DNA from: Lepiota brunneoincarnata
Taxonomy: Eukaryota; Basidiomycota; Agaricomycetes; Agaricales; Agaricaceae
DNA: 64,000 bases
Direction of reading: 5' to 3'
NCBI GenBank assembly: GCA_023014365.1
Contig: JAEBUN010000015.1
Span: forward strand, 1 to 64,000
Under the pieces are notes generated by a model. The model saw only the letters and a program-made list of their open reading frames with translations. It did no database searches and was not told the origin of the DNA. The position numbers and the translations under genes were made by a program. Position 1 is the first letter of the stretch. Every line of letters begins with the position of its first letter. Shown here in pieces: positions 44,830-56,752 of this stretch.

Positions 44830-46231
44830 TGACAGTCCACTGGGTCTTGGAAGACAACCAGCAATTCAAAGACTGGCACACCTCCAGGGAATGAGCCTGG
44901 CCAGCATGAACAGAAGGATCATCAGCTTTGTGGACATAGCCCACAGAGCTGGTGTAGATGAAGATGTGGTCAGTTTTGGTACAATCCAAGACCATGCCTA
45001 CTCCCAAACAGATGGAGTGGAGCTCTGCATCAGCGAGCAGAACCCTCCCTGCAGTCTGCCTTGCCTGCCTGACTAAGTCCCTGCCTGCAAACACACAAGC
45101 TGCTGAAATGGCCTGCAGCCTACCACATGGCAGCTGGTGGGCACCAGCTGCTATGCAGACAGATGAAGGGCCAGCCTGCACTCTCTGAATAGAAGAGTGT
45201 AGCTTGTTGAGATGCCATTGTTTTGAATCCCCCTCTGGATCAATGGTGTAAAGCATAAATTTGATCCTCTCTGAAAAGTGGTCCAAAAGATGGAGACCTG
45301 GCCTGTTTTTGTCTGCAAACAGAGAGAACAACTCAGTAAGCTGCAGAAGGACAATCTGTACTTCCATAAGGGCACTCTTCACCTTGGGCCAAAGCACCGG
45401 AGTGAGAGAGGAAATAAAGCAAGGGTGTTCCAGAGAGCTCCCTCTGAACTCATGGCCCAACAAAGGCTGAAGCAGATGATTTGCAGCAAGAGTGGCAACC
45501 TGGAATATCATATGGAAAGCCAACTTCTTGAGGTGCAGCTGGAAGGGCAGAAGGCTTGCAAGAGCCTCTGCCCCCCCAGTCAGAGAAGTACAGAATGCAC
45601 TGATGATCCAATTTGTGGCACACCGCTGCATGGAGTTGAACATCCTAAGGATCCCCTTGTTGCAGAAACCCTTATGATACCACAGATGGAACCCATAGGT
45701 AGTGATAGGAACCACACAGGACCAGTAGAGGAGGCACTTCTGGTCAGGAAGCAGTCCCCAGGTTGAATTACCAAGCATCCCCATCATGCCAACCATGGAG
45801 AAAGCTTTGGTAGAATAGTATCATACATGCTCATGGAAGGTGAGAGCACAGTCAAAATAGAAACCTAAGTACTGCCAAAATGGCTTAGGCCTCAAAGGGG
45901 TATCTCCTGTGTACAGATGGAATCCCAGGTCAATGGGCAGGTTGGCATCCCTTGGGTTATGAGAGAAGTGGAAGACCTCAGACTTGGTATGTTCAAGTGT
46001 GAGGCCAAAAGAGTCAAAGAGCCCATGCATGCAGCAGTAAGCCACCTGCAGGGCAGAGACATTGTCCTCCCAAGACTTGGATTGGACAATAAGGGTCCTA
46101 TCATTAACATACAAAAGCATGTTGACACTGAGGCCAGGGGTCCTCTGGTAATAGAGGTAGACCAGGGGCACCAGGTACAGAGTGGAAAGAATGGGGGACA
46201 GAGCAGAGCCCTGCCCAATGCCCACATCTAC
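44830..46231 (-). mobile_element. LINE copy 3, subfamily B, truncated at both ends
   Basis: Minus strand from RT (GIGQGSALSPILSTLYL; active-site box LLYVNDRTLIV, first Asp replaced by Asn) through the thumb to RNase H (LADAELHSICLGVGMVLD; SVHAGQAHSLEVC), where the LTR family takes over. Subfamily B differs from A by long insertions and about a third of residues. Confidence 0.85.
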
Positions 46232-46500
46232 CTGCCTGGGATCATAGCACTTCTTTCCCTCTTACTACCATCATCTCCACTTTACATTATTTTCTACTCT
46301 TAATCTACAGGCAGCCGTCCCTTTCTTAGTGGGTTGTATACACTATTCCTACCCTCTTCACCCTTCTGAAGCATCCTGGGGTTGTTTGGCATCATTGGGG
46401 AGTTAGGTGTGCCCTTGGCAAATGGGAATAGAGTCTGCAGGCTCTGGGAGCCCAGTGCAGAAGAACAGGTCTGAAGACCTGCTAAATAACAAGGGTCTTT
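46232..46500. other. Unassigned 269-bp stretch between two LINEs
   Basis: Lies between the 5' end of LINE copy 3 and the poly-T of copy 4. No ORF, no repeat partner seen in the window. Confidence 0.4.
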
Positions 46501-47456
46501 TTGTTTTTTTTTTTTTTTTTTAAATCTCCAATTTATAACATGGGCCATGTAGGGAGGCTGTGTGCAGCAATGTACTACAGTACAAACAACTGAGCCATAC
46601 ACTACAGGGTATCTGTACATACAATGCATGACTGTGGATGCAGGCATGTGTTTCCCCATGCCCAAGAGGGAGCTACCCCAAGCAAATGGAGGTGGGAAGA
46701 CAGCTGCTGCCCAGCACACAGAACAGGCACCAAACCAGAGCTGAGGTCCCCCCCCTTATCAGGGGTTAGGGATTAATTCCTGTGTAAATCCCTACATGCT
46801 ACCCAAGGGCAGTGGGGGAATAACCAAGGCCCGGGCCTGGACCCAACCCAATGCCAGGCAGAGCTACTAGCCAATACCCCCTGGCCCTCTCAGTGAATGC
46901 AAATGCCATTGGCAACACCTCAAAGAAAGCGATGAGAGCCTCAACTGTAGCTGAGACCCCCACCATGGAATGCCTAGGGCAGTTCCTAAACACATGCTCA
47001 TGGGTCTCCTCCTCCTGAAATCCATAGCAACAGGAGTACTCCTCCTGTGGGAAAAAATGCCTCCGATAGCTTCCTATCAGCATGTAGTTAAGAATAGCAC
47101 ACATCATCCATGCCATAATGGACACCAAATGAGCATGCAGGATCCAGGCCCCACCATGGAGGTACATGGGCTGCAGGGGATGGTCATCATCCCTGGTGAG
47201 CTGGAGGAAACCACACCTGTGATAGTTAGGATCCTGGAACAGATCAATCCAATGATCCTGACAGGACCATACTTCCTCCCTGCAGAGGTAGTCAAGCAAG
47301 GCCTGGGGACATGCCCCTACCCCACCAGGAGGCAACGACCATCCAAAGTTGTGCACCTGAGTGTGGAAAGGCCACCTTGCACATGAAGGGACCTCCCAGA
47401 AATGGACCGAGCAGGCCAGACCCCTGGCAAACCACTTGGTGAGAAGGTGGTGAAAA
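46501..47456 (-). mobile_element. LINE copy 4, 3' fragment, subfamily A
   Basis: Begins with poly-T (46501-46522, the inverse of a poly-A tail) followed by 3' UTR and the C-terminal domain with zinc ligands (SCCYGFQEEETHEHVFRNC). The 5' end is in the RNase H region near 47456. Confidence 0.85.
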
Positions 47457-48124
47457 GGTAATTGGATTTTGTCCCCAGGTAAGGTTACAGGTGCACTCAA
47501 TACACTCAAGCTAGTGAGAAGGAGTGTACACCTTTCATGAATGCTAAGTTCATGGGGCTTGGAAATTTATTAAACTCAGAGAGTGATGGTGCAAAAGTCA
47601 AGTTCTGTTCTACCATCACTTGACAATAGTAGTACTCAACAAATTGTGAACTAGTGAGCAAGTAACTGTACTTGCTAATAGCTTGAAAATAAAGAGTTCA
47701 TTAACTTAGAGACCTAACTTGTTTCACGGATGGCTCTCAAGTCAACAAGGATAGTGCATGAATAACTTTACTTGTAGCTAACCCAAAAGTTCAAACAAGT
47801 CATGATTAGGAGCCTAATGTATTAAGATAATGGTCCTCAATCACTGATTAAGTCTACCACTTAGAATCCTAAGTGTCCCCTGGATGAATGGTTCTCAAGC
47901 TGGCAGGCTAGCTAAGAAGGTATGACTACCACTTAGGATCCTAGATATCCCCAAGACAAGTGCTCCTCAAGCTAGCAATCAATCTCGGGCATTTGTGAAC
48001 ATCTTAGCTAGGAAGCAATCACTCCACAGACAAACAGGTGTGTTCAGACAGTCAAATGAGATGTTGAACACTGTAATCAATAGGGGGAAAGAATCCCAGC
48101 AGAATGCTTGCTCTGCCCCCCCTT
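47457..48124. repeat. 668-bp AT-rich block with degenerate internal repeats
   Basis: No ORF. Imperfect units recur, for example CTACCACTTAGAATCCTAAG (about 47850) and CTACCACTTAGGATCCTAGA (about 47928), each before a CCCC run, and four variants of CTCTCAAGCTGGCA. It separates two LINE fragments; could be an LTR of another family. Confidence 0.4.
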
Positions 48125-49382
48125 CAATGGCCTCACTACAGGGTATCTGTACATACAACGCATGACCGCAGATGCAGGCATGCATTCCCCATGCCCAGGA
48201 CAAAGCCACCCCAAATGAATGGAGGCAGGAAGACAGCTACCACCCAGCACATGGAGCAGGCACCAGACTGAGGCAAGGTCCCCCCCCCTTATTGGGGGTT
48301 AGGGGTCAGTTCCCACGTAAATCCCTACATGCCACCTGAAGGCAGCAGGGGAATAACCAGTGCCCCAGACCAGGCCCAACCAGATGCCAGGCAGAGCTAC
48401 TAGCTGATACCCCCCAGAGGGGGCCTGGCCCTCTTGGCAAATGCAAATGCAGTTGGCGACGCCTCGAGGAAAGCAATGAGGGCCTTGACTATAGCCAGGA
48501 CCCCTGCCATAGAATGCCTAGGGCAGTTCCAGAACACATGCTTACAAGTCTCCTCCCAAAACCCACAGTGACAGGAGTAATCTTCCTGCAGGAAGAAGCA
48601 CCTCCAATAGCTCCCTATTGGCATGTGGTTGAGAATAACATGCGTCATCCAGGCCATAACAGACACCGAATGAGTGTGCAGGATCCAGGCCCCACCGTGG
48701 AGATATGTGGGCCACAGGGGATGGTCATTGTCCCCAGTGAGCTGGAGAAAACCATGCCCATGATAGTCAGGATCCTGGAATGAATTGATCCAGTGGTCCT
48801 AACAAGAGCATACCTCCTCCTTACAGAGGTAGTCAAGCAAGGCCTGGGGATGCACCCCTACCCCAATGGGAGGCAATGACCATGCAAAGTCATGTACCTG
48901 GGTGTGGAAAGGCCACCTCACATGCAAAGGGATCTCCCAGAAATGGACTGAGCAGGCTGGACCACCAGCAAACCACTTAGCAAGAAGGTGGCAAACCACC
49001 AGAAACTGGCCCTGGGGGGAATGCACCAAAGGGTCCACCACCCATCTGGCCAAGGCCATCAAGTCGGTGAATAGGACAAGACTGACAGTGCCCTTGACAG
49101 AAACTGCCTTGGATACTGCCAGCCAAATGACGAAGAGCTTGGCCTCAGAAGCTGTAACCCTCGCTCCCAGAAGCCGGACCGCATAGATGCAGCCCAGCCC
49201 CTGGAAAACTTGGGCAGCCAAAATCACCTGGTGGATCTGGCGGGGCAGCAGACTTGTATCCATTGCAGCCACCAGAACCCCCAGATCAGCCTGTGACCAG
49301 GCCAAAACCCAGTTGAGAGCTGCAACATGGGCTGTGAGGGCATCATCAGCCCCCCAGTCAGAGGAGTGGAAATGAACCCTAC
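48125..49382 (-). mobile_element. LINE copy 5, 3' half (split by copy 6)
   Basis: Minus strand, from the GRVHF region through RNase H (VTASEAKLFVIWLAVSKAV; FTDLMALARWVVDP) to zinc ligands (HCGFWEETCKHVFWNC) and part of the 3' UTR. It ends at AAATGAACCCTAC (49370-49382), the same 13 bases at which its other half starts at 53108. Confidence 0.87.
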
Positions 49383-49396
49383 TGCATGGGGAGGCT

Positions 49397-50266
49397 GTGT
49401 ACTTTCTCAACGTCTATTCGGATGATAGGCAATCAGGCATCCACTATCTGGCGGATGTGGTTGACTCTCTCCTGCAGTGTGCCCTCATGTTGGGGGACTT
49501 TAACTGCTGCTCACCACAGTGGGACCTGTGGGCTCCCCACAATCCTGCTGCCACTGCCTCCCTGCTGGAAATGGCAGACTTGCTGGGTCTGGACCTCTTG
49601 CTCCCTGAGAACCCGGGCCCCATGCATTTCCCCTTTGAGGAGGGGCTCACTTCTACCGTGATTGACCTTGTGTTTGTGAGGACAGCCGCAGGCCACCTGC
49701 TACTCCCTACGCAGTGTCCCAATCTGTGGGGGCAATCTGACCATTGCCCCCTTTGGATCACTGTCCCCCTGGAAGCCTTTGAGGAGGCTGTGCCCAGGCA
49801 CTTGCTGAAGTGGGACTCAGACGAGGAGGCCAAGTTCCTTGCTGAGGTCTCAATGGGGCTTATGGGTCTGGATTTCCTGGACCTGGGCTCATCTGGCAGG
49901 ATTGATGAGGTGGCCCTGGCTATCTCTGCAGTCTTCTCCAAGGCGTGGCTCTCCCACTCCAAGGAAATCTGCGTCGTCTCACAGTCTAGACCGTGGTGGG
50001 ACGGCAAGTGCTCTTGCACTTACATGGTGTATTCTCGGTCCCGGGACCGGGAGGATGCTCGCACAGTTAAGCAGACCTGGAAGGCCACCAAGCGCAAGTT
50101 CTTTGATGAACACATCGAGGAGATTGCTTCTACCAACAAGCACCCCTGGGACCTGATGGACTGGGTCAGGGGATCGTCCCTGCAATACTCTCAAGGAGCT
50201 CTGGGAAGGGCTCCACAGTTCTTACAATGCTGCCAACGATTGCCTGATCAACGTCGGCGTTCTTGA
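49397..50266 (+). pseudogene. LINE copy 6 AP-endonuclease domain
   Basis: 289 codons with the endonuclease motifs MLGDFNCCSPQWDLW, TVIDLVFVRTAAG and LWGQSDHCPLWI (the SDH catalytic site). The first part of the domain is missing by 5' truncation. The frame ends after a deletion of about 40 bases at 50168 relative to copy 10, near VRGSSLQYSQ. Confidence 0.85.
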
Positions 50267-50489
50267 CCAGATCGATCCACTCCCACTGCAGGGGTGGCTG
50301 GTCTTCTCCAATTTGGAGATGCATGAGGCCCTGCATGCATGCTCCTCCTTATCTTTGCCCGGTCCAGACCACATCACATGGACACACCTCAAATCTGTTC
50401 TGGCAGACCTGACGGTTACTCGTTTGGTCTGTCAGATTGCTGATGCCTGCATGTAGTGCGGGCATTGGCCTTGTCACTTCAAGGAGAGC

Positions 50490-52743
50490 ATGTCGGTTAT
50501 CATACTGAAGCCTGGCAAGCCCTCCTATGCCATTCCAAAGGTGTTCAGACCAATCATCCTTCTTAACACTCTTGGTAAACTTATCAAGAAAATGATCTTG
50601 CGCTGCTTGCAGTTTGAGGCTGTCAAGTTTGGCATGTTCCATCTGAACCAGTTTGGTGGTGTGATCCAATGGTCCACCAAGGATGCTGGTGCCTATCTCA
50701 TGCACTTAGTCCATGCTGGATGGGCCTGTGGGTTGAAGACAAGTGTTCTCACCTTCGATATCACACAGTTTTTCCCATCCCTCAATCATGGAATACCTCT
50801 CACGATTCTTGCCCAGCAGGGGTTCTCCCCTTGCATTGGCAGGTTTTTTTGCTTCATATCTCACAGGGAGGTTTACCAGCTATGCCTGGAACTCCTTCCT
50901 GTCTGAACTGTTCCAGGCAGAGGTGGGGGTGGGCCAGGGGTCTGCCCTCTCACCTGTCCTGTCCAGCCTCTATCTGGCTTCGGCTGTGTATATTATTGAG
51001 CGGGGGCTCCCTCAGCCAGGCCTCTCACTCCTGTCTTACGTCAACGATGGTACCATTGTGGCACAGGCCTGGGACCTGGATGCTAACTGCATCCTGCTCC
51101 GCAGATCTTACAAGGTGGTCCATGACACCTTTACTCAGTTTGCGCTTGTCATGGAGCATGACAAGTCCGAACTCTTCCATTTCTCATGGGATCACTCCAG
51201 TGAGAATCCCCCAGTGGACTTGGGGTTTCCCCCATTCACAGGTGCCACTCCCCTCCAGCCCAAGACCTATTGGAGGTACTTGGGCTTTTACTTTGATTGT
51301 GCCCTTATGTTTAAGGAGCATGTTTGCTTCTACTCTACCAAGGCTATCTCTACGGTTAAGGCCATGGGGATGCTTGGTAACTCCGTTCAGGGGCTTCTGC
51401 CTGATCAGAAGTGCCTTCTTTATTGGTCGTGTGTGGTTCCTATAGCCACGTACGGCTTTCGCTTGTCGTACTACCAGGGCGCTAGGTGCAAGGGCGCTTT
51501 GGACCACCTCCACCAGATGCAGCATTGTGCTGCACTCTGGATTACTGGCGCCTTTAGGACATCACCTGATGGGGGGTTTGGAGCCATTGTGGGCCTGATC
51601 CCCATTCATCTTTATCTCTGGAAGCTACATGATCGTGCCAAGTTGCAGTATGCCACGCTCACTCCAGGCCACCCTGTTTGTGCCCTCCTTGGCTGGGGCT
51701 ACAGCAGTGATCTCTGGTCTCACATCCAGTCCATAGCCAGGCTCCCTTCCCATGAGTTGGTCAAGGTGAAGGGGCCTGTTGTTGATGCTAACCAGTGTCT
51801 TGCTGCCCTTGCCAGGCCTTTTGATGCCATTGCACCAGAGGCTTGGCCAGGGTGCCGTCTCTTGGATGTGTATCCGGGGAGGGTCCACTTCCACTCGTAT
51901 GACCAGGGGGCGGAAGATGCCCTTATGGCCCATGTTGTGGCTCTCGACTGGGTTCTTGCCCAGGTGCAGGCTGATCTGGGAGTTCTGGTGGCAGTGATGG
52001 ACGTAAGTCTGCCGCCCCGCCGGGTCCACCAGGCAGTTTCCGCCATCGAGGGTGCTGCTGGTCTTGTCCTGTTCACTGACTCAATGGCCTTGGCCAGGCG
52101 AGCGGTGGACCCGTTGGTGTATTCCGCCCAGGGTCATTCCTTGGTAGTCTGCTGCCTTCTCGCTGAGTGGTTTGCCGGAGGCCCGGCCTGATTGGTTCAT
52201 TTCTGGGAGGTCCCTTTGCACACAAAGTGGCCTTTCCATACTCAGGTGCATGACTTCGCTTGGTCATTGCCTCCCGTTGGGGTAGGGGCTCGTCCCTGGG
52301 CCTTGCTTGACTACCTCTGCAAGGAGGAAGTACGTTTGTGCCAGGACTGCTGGATCAACTTGTTCCAGGATCCTGACTATCACGGGCATGGTTTCCTCCA
52401 GCTTGCCAGGGATGATGACTGTCCCCTGCAGCCCACATATCTCCACAGTGGGGCCTGGATCCTGCATGCTCACTCAGTGTCAGTAATGGCCCGGATGACA
52501 TGTGCTATTCTTAATCACGTGCCGATAGGGAGCTATTGGAGGTGTTTTTTCCCACAGGAAGGCTATTCCTGCTGCTGTGGGTTTCAGGAGGAGACCCATG
52601 AGCACATGTTCCAGAGCTGCCCTAGGCACTCCATGGCGGGGGTCCCAGCTACAGTCGAGGCCCTCATTGCTTTCCTCAAAGCATTGCCAACTGCGTTCAC
52701 ATTCGCTGAGAGGGCTGGGCCCCCTCTGGGGGGTATCAGCTAA
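50490..52743 (+). pseudogene. LINE copy 6 RT, RNase H and zinc knuckle
   Basis: RT from MSVIILKPGKPSYAIPKVF through FDITQFFPSLNHGIP, GVGQGSALSPVLSSLYLA and the box LLSYVNDGTIVAQAW (Asn at the first Asp). A frame change lies near 50850 in a T run. An RNase H third-Asp region (LVLFTDSMALARRAVDP) follows a deletion that removed the EAEL motif. After a stop at 52191 the C-terminal domain continues with SCCCGFQEETHEHMFQSC, the CCHC knuckle typical of these LINEs. Confidence 0.87.
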
Positions 52744-52835
52744 TAGCTCTGCCTGGCACCCGGTTGGGTCCAGGCCGGGGCTTTGGTTATTCCCCTGCAG
52801 CCTTTGGGTTGTATGTAGGGATTTACGCGGCAATT

Positions 52836-52862
52836 GACCCCTAACCCCCAATAAGGGGGGGG
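52836..52862 (+). other. LINE 3' UTR C/G stem-loop
   Basis: ACCCCTAACCCCCAATAAGG followed by a G run can fold into a stem of about 10 pairs with an AATAA loop. Equivalent sequences occur in other copies: minus strand near 46745-46775 and 48280-48312, plus strand near 56415-56440, 56488-56518 and 63880-63908. Confidence 0.6.
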
Positions 52863-53107
52863 ACCTCACCCCGGTTTGGTTCTCGCACCACGCACTGGGC
52901 AGCAGCTGTCCTCCCACCTCCGTTCACTCAGGGTGGCTTTGTCCTGGGCATGGGGAAACGCATGCCCACATCCACAGTCACGCATTGTATGTACAAATAC
53001 CCTGTAGCTTATGGCTCGGGTTGTACCATAGTTAGTAGCTGCACGCGGCCTCCCTACATGGCCCATGTTATAAATTGGAGATTTAAAAAAAAAAAACAAA
53101 AAAAACA

Positions 53108-53963
53108 AAATGAACCCTACCCTGGTACACATCCAAGAGACGGCATCCTGGCCAGGCCTCTGGCGCTACAGCATCGAAGGGCCCACCCAAGGAGGGCCTG
53201 AACAGGATGACCCAGAGCCAGCGTAGTATACCACAACTTGGCATGATCACAGAGCTTCCAGAGATGAAGATGGATAGGGATCAGGCCCGCAATGGCCCTG
53301 ACCCCCCCATTGGGCAACATCCTAAAGGCACTGGTTATCCAGAGTGCAGCTCAATGCTGCATCCGGCAAAGGTGGTTCAAAGCGCTCTTACACCTAGCAC
53401 CCCAGTAGTACCACAGACGAAAGCTGTATGTGGCAATAGGACCCACACATGACTGATAAAGAAGGTGCATCTGATCAGACATAAGCCCCCAGACAGAATT
53501 ACCAACCATTCCCATGGCCCTGACTGTGGAGATGGCTTTAGTAGAGTAGAAATGAACATGCTCCTTAAACGTAAGAGCACAATTGAAGTAGAAGCCCAAA
53601 TACCTCCAATAGGTCTTGGGCCGAAGAGCAGTGGCACCAGTGAACAGGGGAAACCCCAAGTCCACCAGGGGGTTCTCACCAGAATGGTCCTGTGAGAAGT
53701 GAAACAGCTTGGACTTGTCATGCTCCACAACAAGTGCAAACCAGGTAAAGGTGTCATGAACCACCTCATAAGATCTGCGGAGAAGGACACAATTAGTGTC
53801 CAAGTCCCAGGCCTGTGCTACAATGGTGCCATCATTGATGTAAGACAGGAGTGACAGGCCCAGTTGAGGGAGCCCCTCCTCGATAATATACATGGCTGGG
53901 GCCAGGTAGAGGCTGGACAGGACAGGTGAGAGGGCAGACCCCTGGCCCACCCCCACCTCCACC
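53108..53963 (-). mobile_element. LINE copy 5, 5' half (split by copy 6)
   Basis: Minus strand RT: EVGVGQGSALSPVLSSLYL at its 5' end, box LLSYINDGTIVAQAW, then FHFSQDHSGENPLVDLGF and the thumb, with a deletion before the GRVHF equivalent. It continues at 49382 once copy 6 is removed. Confidence 0.87.
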
Positions 53964-53967
53964 TGGA

Positions 53968-56750
53968 ATGTGCGTTACTGCTCTACCAAGGTGTTCTCCA
54001 CGGTCGGTGCAATGGGGATGCTTGGTAATTCAACCTGGGGGCTGCTTCCTGACCAGAAGTGCCTCCTGTACTGGTCCTGCATGGTTCTTATAGCCACATA
54101 TGGATTCCATATGTGGTATCATGAGGGTTTCTGTAACAAGGGAATCCTCAAGATGTTCAACTCCATGCAGTGGCACGCCACCAACTGGATTACCAGTGCT
54201 TTTTGCACATCCCCCTCTGGGGGAGTGAAGGCCCTTGCCGGCCTTCTGCCCTTCCGGCTGCATCTCAAGAAGCTGGCCTCCTGGACAATATTTTGGGTCA
54301 CCACTCTTGTGGCGAATCATCTGCTTCAGCCCTTGCTGGGCCATGAGTTCAGGAGGAGCTCCCCAGAGCACTCCCACTCTATTTTGGCTCTCACCCTGGC
54401 ACTCCAGCCCAAGGTGAGGAGTGCTCTTATGAAAGTACAGAACGTTCTTCCACAGCTTACTGAGCTGTTCAGTCCATTCGCAGACAAGAACAGGCCAGGT
54501 CTCCATCTTTTTGACTGCTTCTCAGAGTGGGTCAAGTTCATGCTGTACACCATTGATCTGGAGGGGGATTCAAAGCAACAGCATCTCAACGGACTGCACA
54601 CCTCCATTCAGAGGGTGCAGGCCAACCCGTCATCTGCTTGCATAGCAGCTGGTACCCACCAGCTGCCATGCAGGAAGCTACAGGCCATCTTGGTGGCTTG
54701 TGTGTTTGCAGGTGGGCGTTTGGTCAGGCAGGCCATGGGGAGGGTTTTGCTCACTGATGTGGAACTCCACTCCATTCAATTGGGAGTAGGCATGGTCCTG
54801 GACCGTGCTGAAACTGATTATATCTTTATCTATACCAGCTTGGCAGGCTCTGCCCACAGAGCTGTGGATCCTTCTGTGCACACAGGCCAGGCTCACTCCC
54901 TGGAGGTTTGCTGGTCTCTGGACCACTGATTGGCTGCCAAGGCCCAGTGGACCGTCACCTTCTGGCAGGTGCCCTCAGGCTCTGTTGTGGAACTTCACTC
55001 TGACACTGTTGTGATGGCAAAGGAGCTTTGCATCTTGCTGGGTGTCCAGCCAGTGACCACCATCAACTCCCTCCAAGCTGAAGTCACAAGGGGGTGTATT
55101 GACAGGTGGGTGAACATGTTTCACTTGCCCTTGTATCAGAGTAGGAATTTCCTCCCCCTGCTGGACTTTCTTAGGAAGCCTCTGCAACCCTTGTACCTCT
55201 CTAGAGGTACCTGGCTCCAAGAAATTAGTCCTTGGATGTCCATTGCTGGCACAGCGCAGGCAGTCCACACTATACTTGGTCATGCCCCTATAGGGGAGTA
55301 CCGCGCTAGATTCCACCCCCAGGAGGATCACTCCTGTCCTTGTGGGCTGCAGCTGTTAGGTTTTGTCCAGCTACACCTTATCTTATCTTATCCCCCCCCA
55401 TCATCTCTTATCTTATCTTATCCACTCCCTTGATTAGATTATCTCCCTTTGTTCCCTTTTTGGTAATCTCTTTGTTCCCATTTTAGTAATACCTTTGTTC
55501 TTCTTTTGGTAACTCCTTTATCCCTCTTTTGGTAGTTGTCTTGTGTCCTGTACATATATAAGGAGGCTTCCTCCTCTCCAATCTAACTGGACATTCCCTC
55601 CTTTTGTGTCAGTGTCAGTGTCTGAGTCTCCTTCTTCTAATACTCCCTCCTCTATATCCTTTCATCATCCTCTATTCTCTCACTCTTTTTGTTACCCGGG
55701 TTAGGGGTTCGCTCTTGAGTAGCACGGCGTTCGTGGCAAGATGTCTATACAGACTTGGTCTTGTCCTACTAGGCGTGACTTAGAGACGACGGAGCACTAT
55801 AGTCCAGCCAGTTTAAGGGCAAAGAGGTATAGGAGGCAAGAACTGTATAACACTAAGATAAGGATACAAGGGTATGGTACAGTATCCTTATATACTACTA
55901 TGTGTGGCTGTGCTCCTACTATATATGTCTGGACCCAGGTAAGTGAGTCATATCCTTATCTATCTAAGTATAGATTGTTCTGATAGTTCTTCTGATGGTT
56001 TCAGGGTGGCAGGTCTTCTATCTATTTATATTACTTGGGTGCTTCTGATAAGAGTTCCTTCCGGTGAGGCTTCCGATAAGGGGAGTTTAAGGGGACTTCT
56101 GATAACACTTTTTGTGTTTCCCACACTCCTTTATTCTCTTCCCTCAACAGCAGCTTGAAACCCACACTCACATTCTCACTTCGTGTCCAAAGTATATGCA
56201 GCATGGCAGCTTACCCTGTGACCCTGACACCCTTCTGGGCTTTCTGGAATACAATCCATCCATGTTTTTGTTCCAATCCCACCCCCCTGAGGGAGTGGGA
56301 TAACTGGGGGGGGCCTTCAGGTTATTCCCCCCTCATGGGCTTTAGCCTCAAGGAGCCGGTGGTTATTCACCCCTCACCTCTGGGCAGGGTGTAGCAATTT
56401 ATGGGAAATTGACCCCTAATGCCCAATAAGGGCAGAGACCCAAAGCTCTTAGAGCCTTGGTCTGTGGGGTGTAGGGATTTATGGAGAATTAACTCCTAAC
56501 CCCCTTAGGGGGGGGGACCTGTTGGCCCTATCCACCCCTTGTCTGTCGCACCCTGGTTTTTGTCAGGGTAGCGAGCTCTTCACCCACACACACTTCTTTA
56601 TGGAGTGTAGCCTTTCAAGTCAGCAGGACTCTCTTCCCTACCTTTAGTGGTAGTTATATCCTGTGTTAGTTGCCTTGTATGTAGCTAGTGCATGCAGACT
56701 GTGTTCGAGCACCGTGTTATAAATTGTTGATTTCAAAAAAAAACAAAAAA
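53968..56750 (+). mobile_element. LINE copy 8, subfamily B, 5'-truncated
   Basis: Starts after RT box C (YSTKVFSTVGAMGMLGNS equivalent), open for about 320 codons (53970-54929), with RNase H (LLTDVELHSIQLGVGMVLD). It then has a C-terminal domain ending CPCG, is interrupted by a solo LTR, and resumes with LETHTHILTSCPKYM. 3' UTR with two C/G stem-loops and a poly-A at about 56737-56750. Confidence 0.9.
55354..56149 (+). repeat. Solo LTR in LINE copy 8
   Basis: 796 bp, TGTTAGG...CTCAACA, flanked by GCAGC at 55349-55353 and 56150-56154. Contains tandem CTTATCTTATC and about four degenerate 24-bp TTTGGTAA..TTTGTTCC units, and a TATATAAGG box near 55555 with pyrimidine-rich sequence after it. No coding region, so recombined to a solo LTR. 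Confidence 0.9.
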
Positions 56751-56752
56751 AG

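Larger units (their letters stand above)
49383..53107 (+). mobile_element. LINE copy 6 with 13-bp target duplication
   Basis: 3725-bp 5'-truncated LINE: endonuclease, RT, RNase H, zinc knuckle, 3' UTR and A-rich tail (53085-53107). The flanking duplication AAATGAACCCTAC is at 49370-49382 and 53108-53120. It has landed inside an older minus-strand LINE (48125-49382 plus 53108-53963). Confidence 0.93.

Noticed and set aside
53108..56750. Twin-priming inversion of one LINE (inverted 5' part next to sense 3' part)
   Set aside because: The inverted part belongs to subfamily A and rejoins the fragment at 49382, while the sense part is subfamily B.
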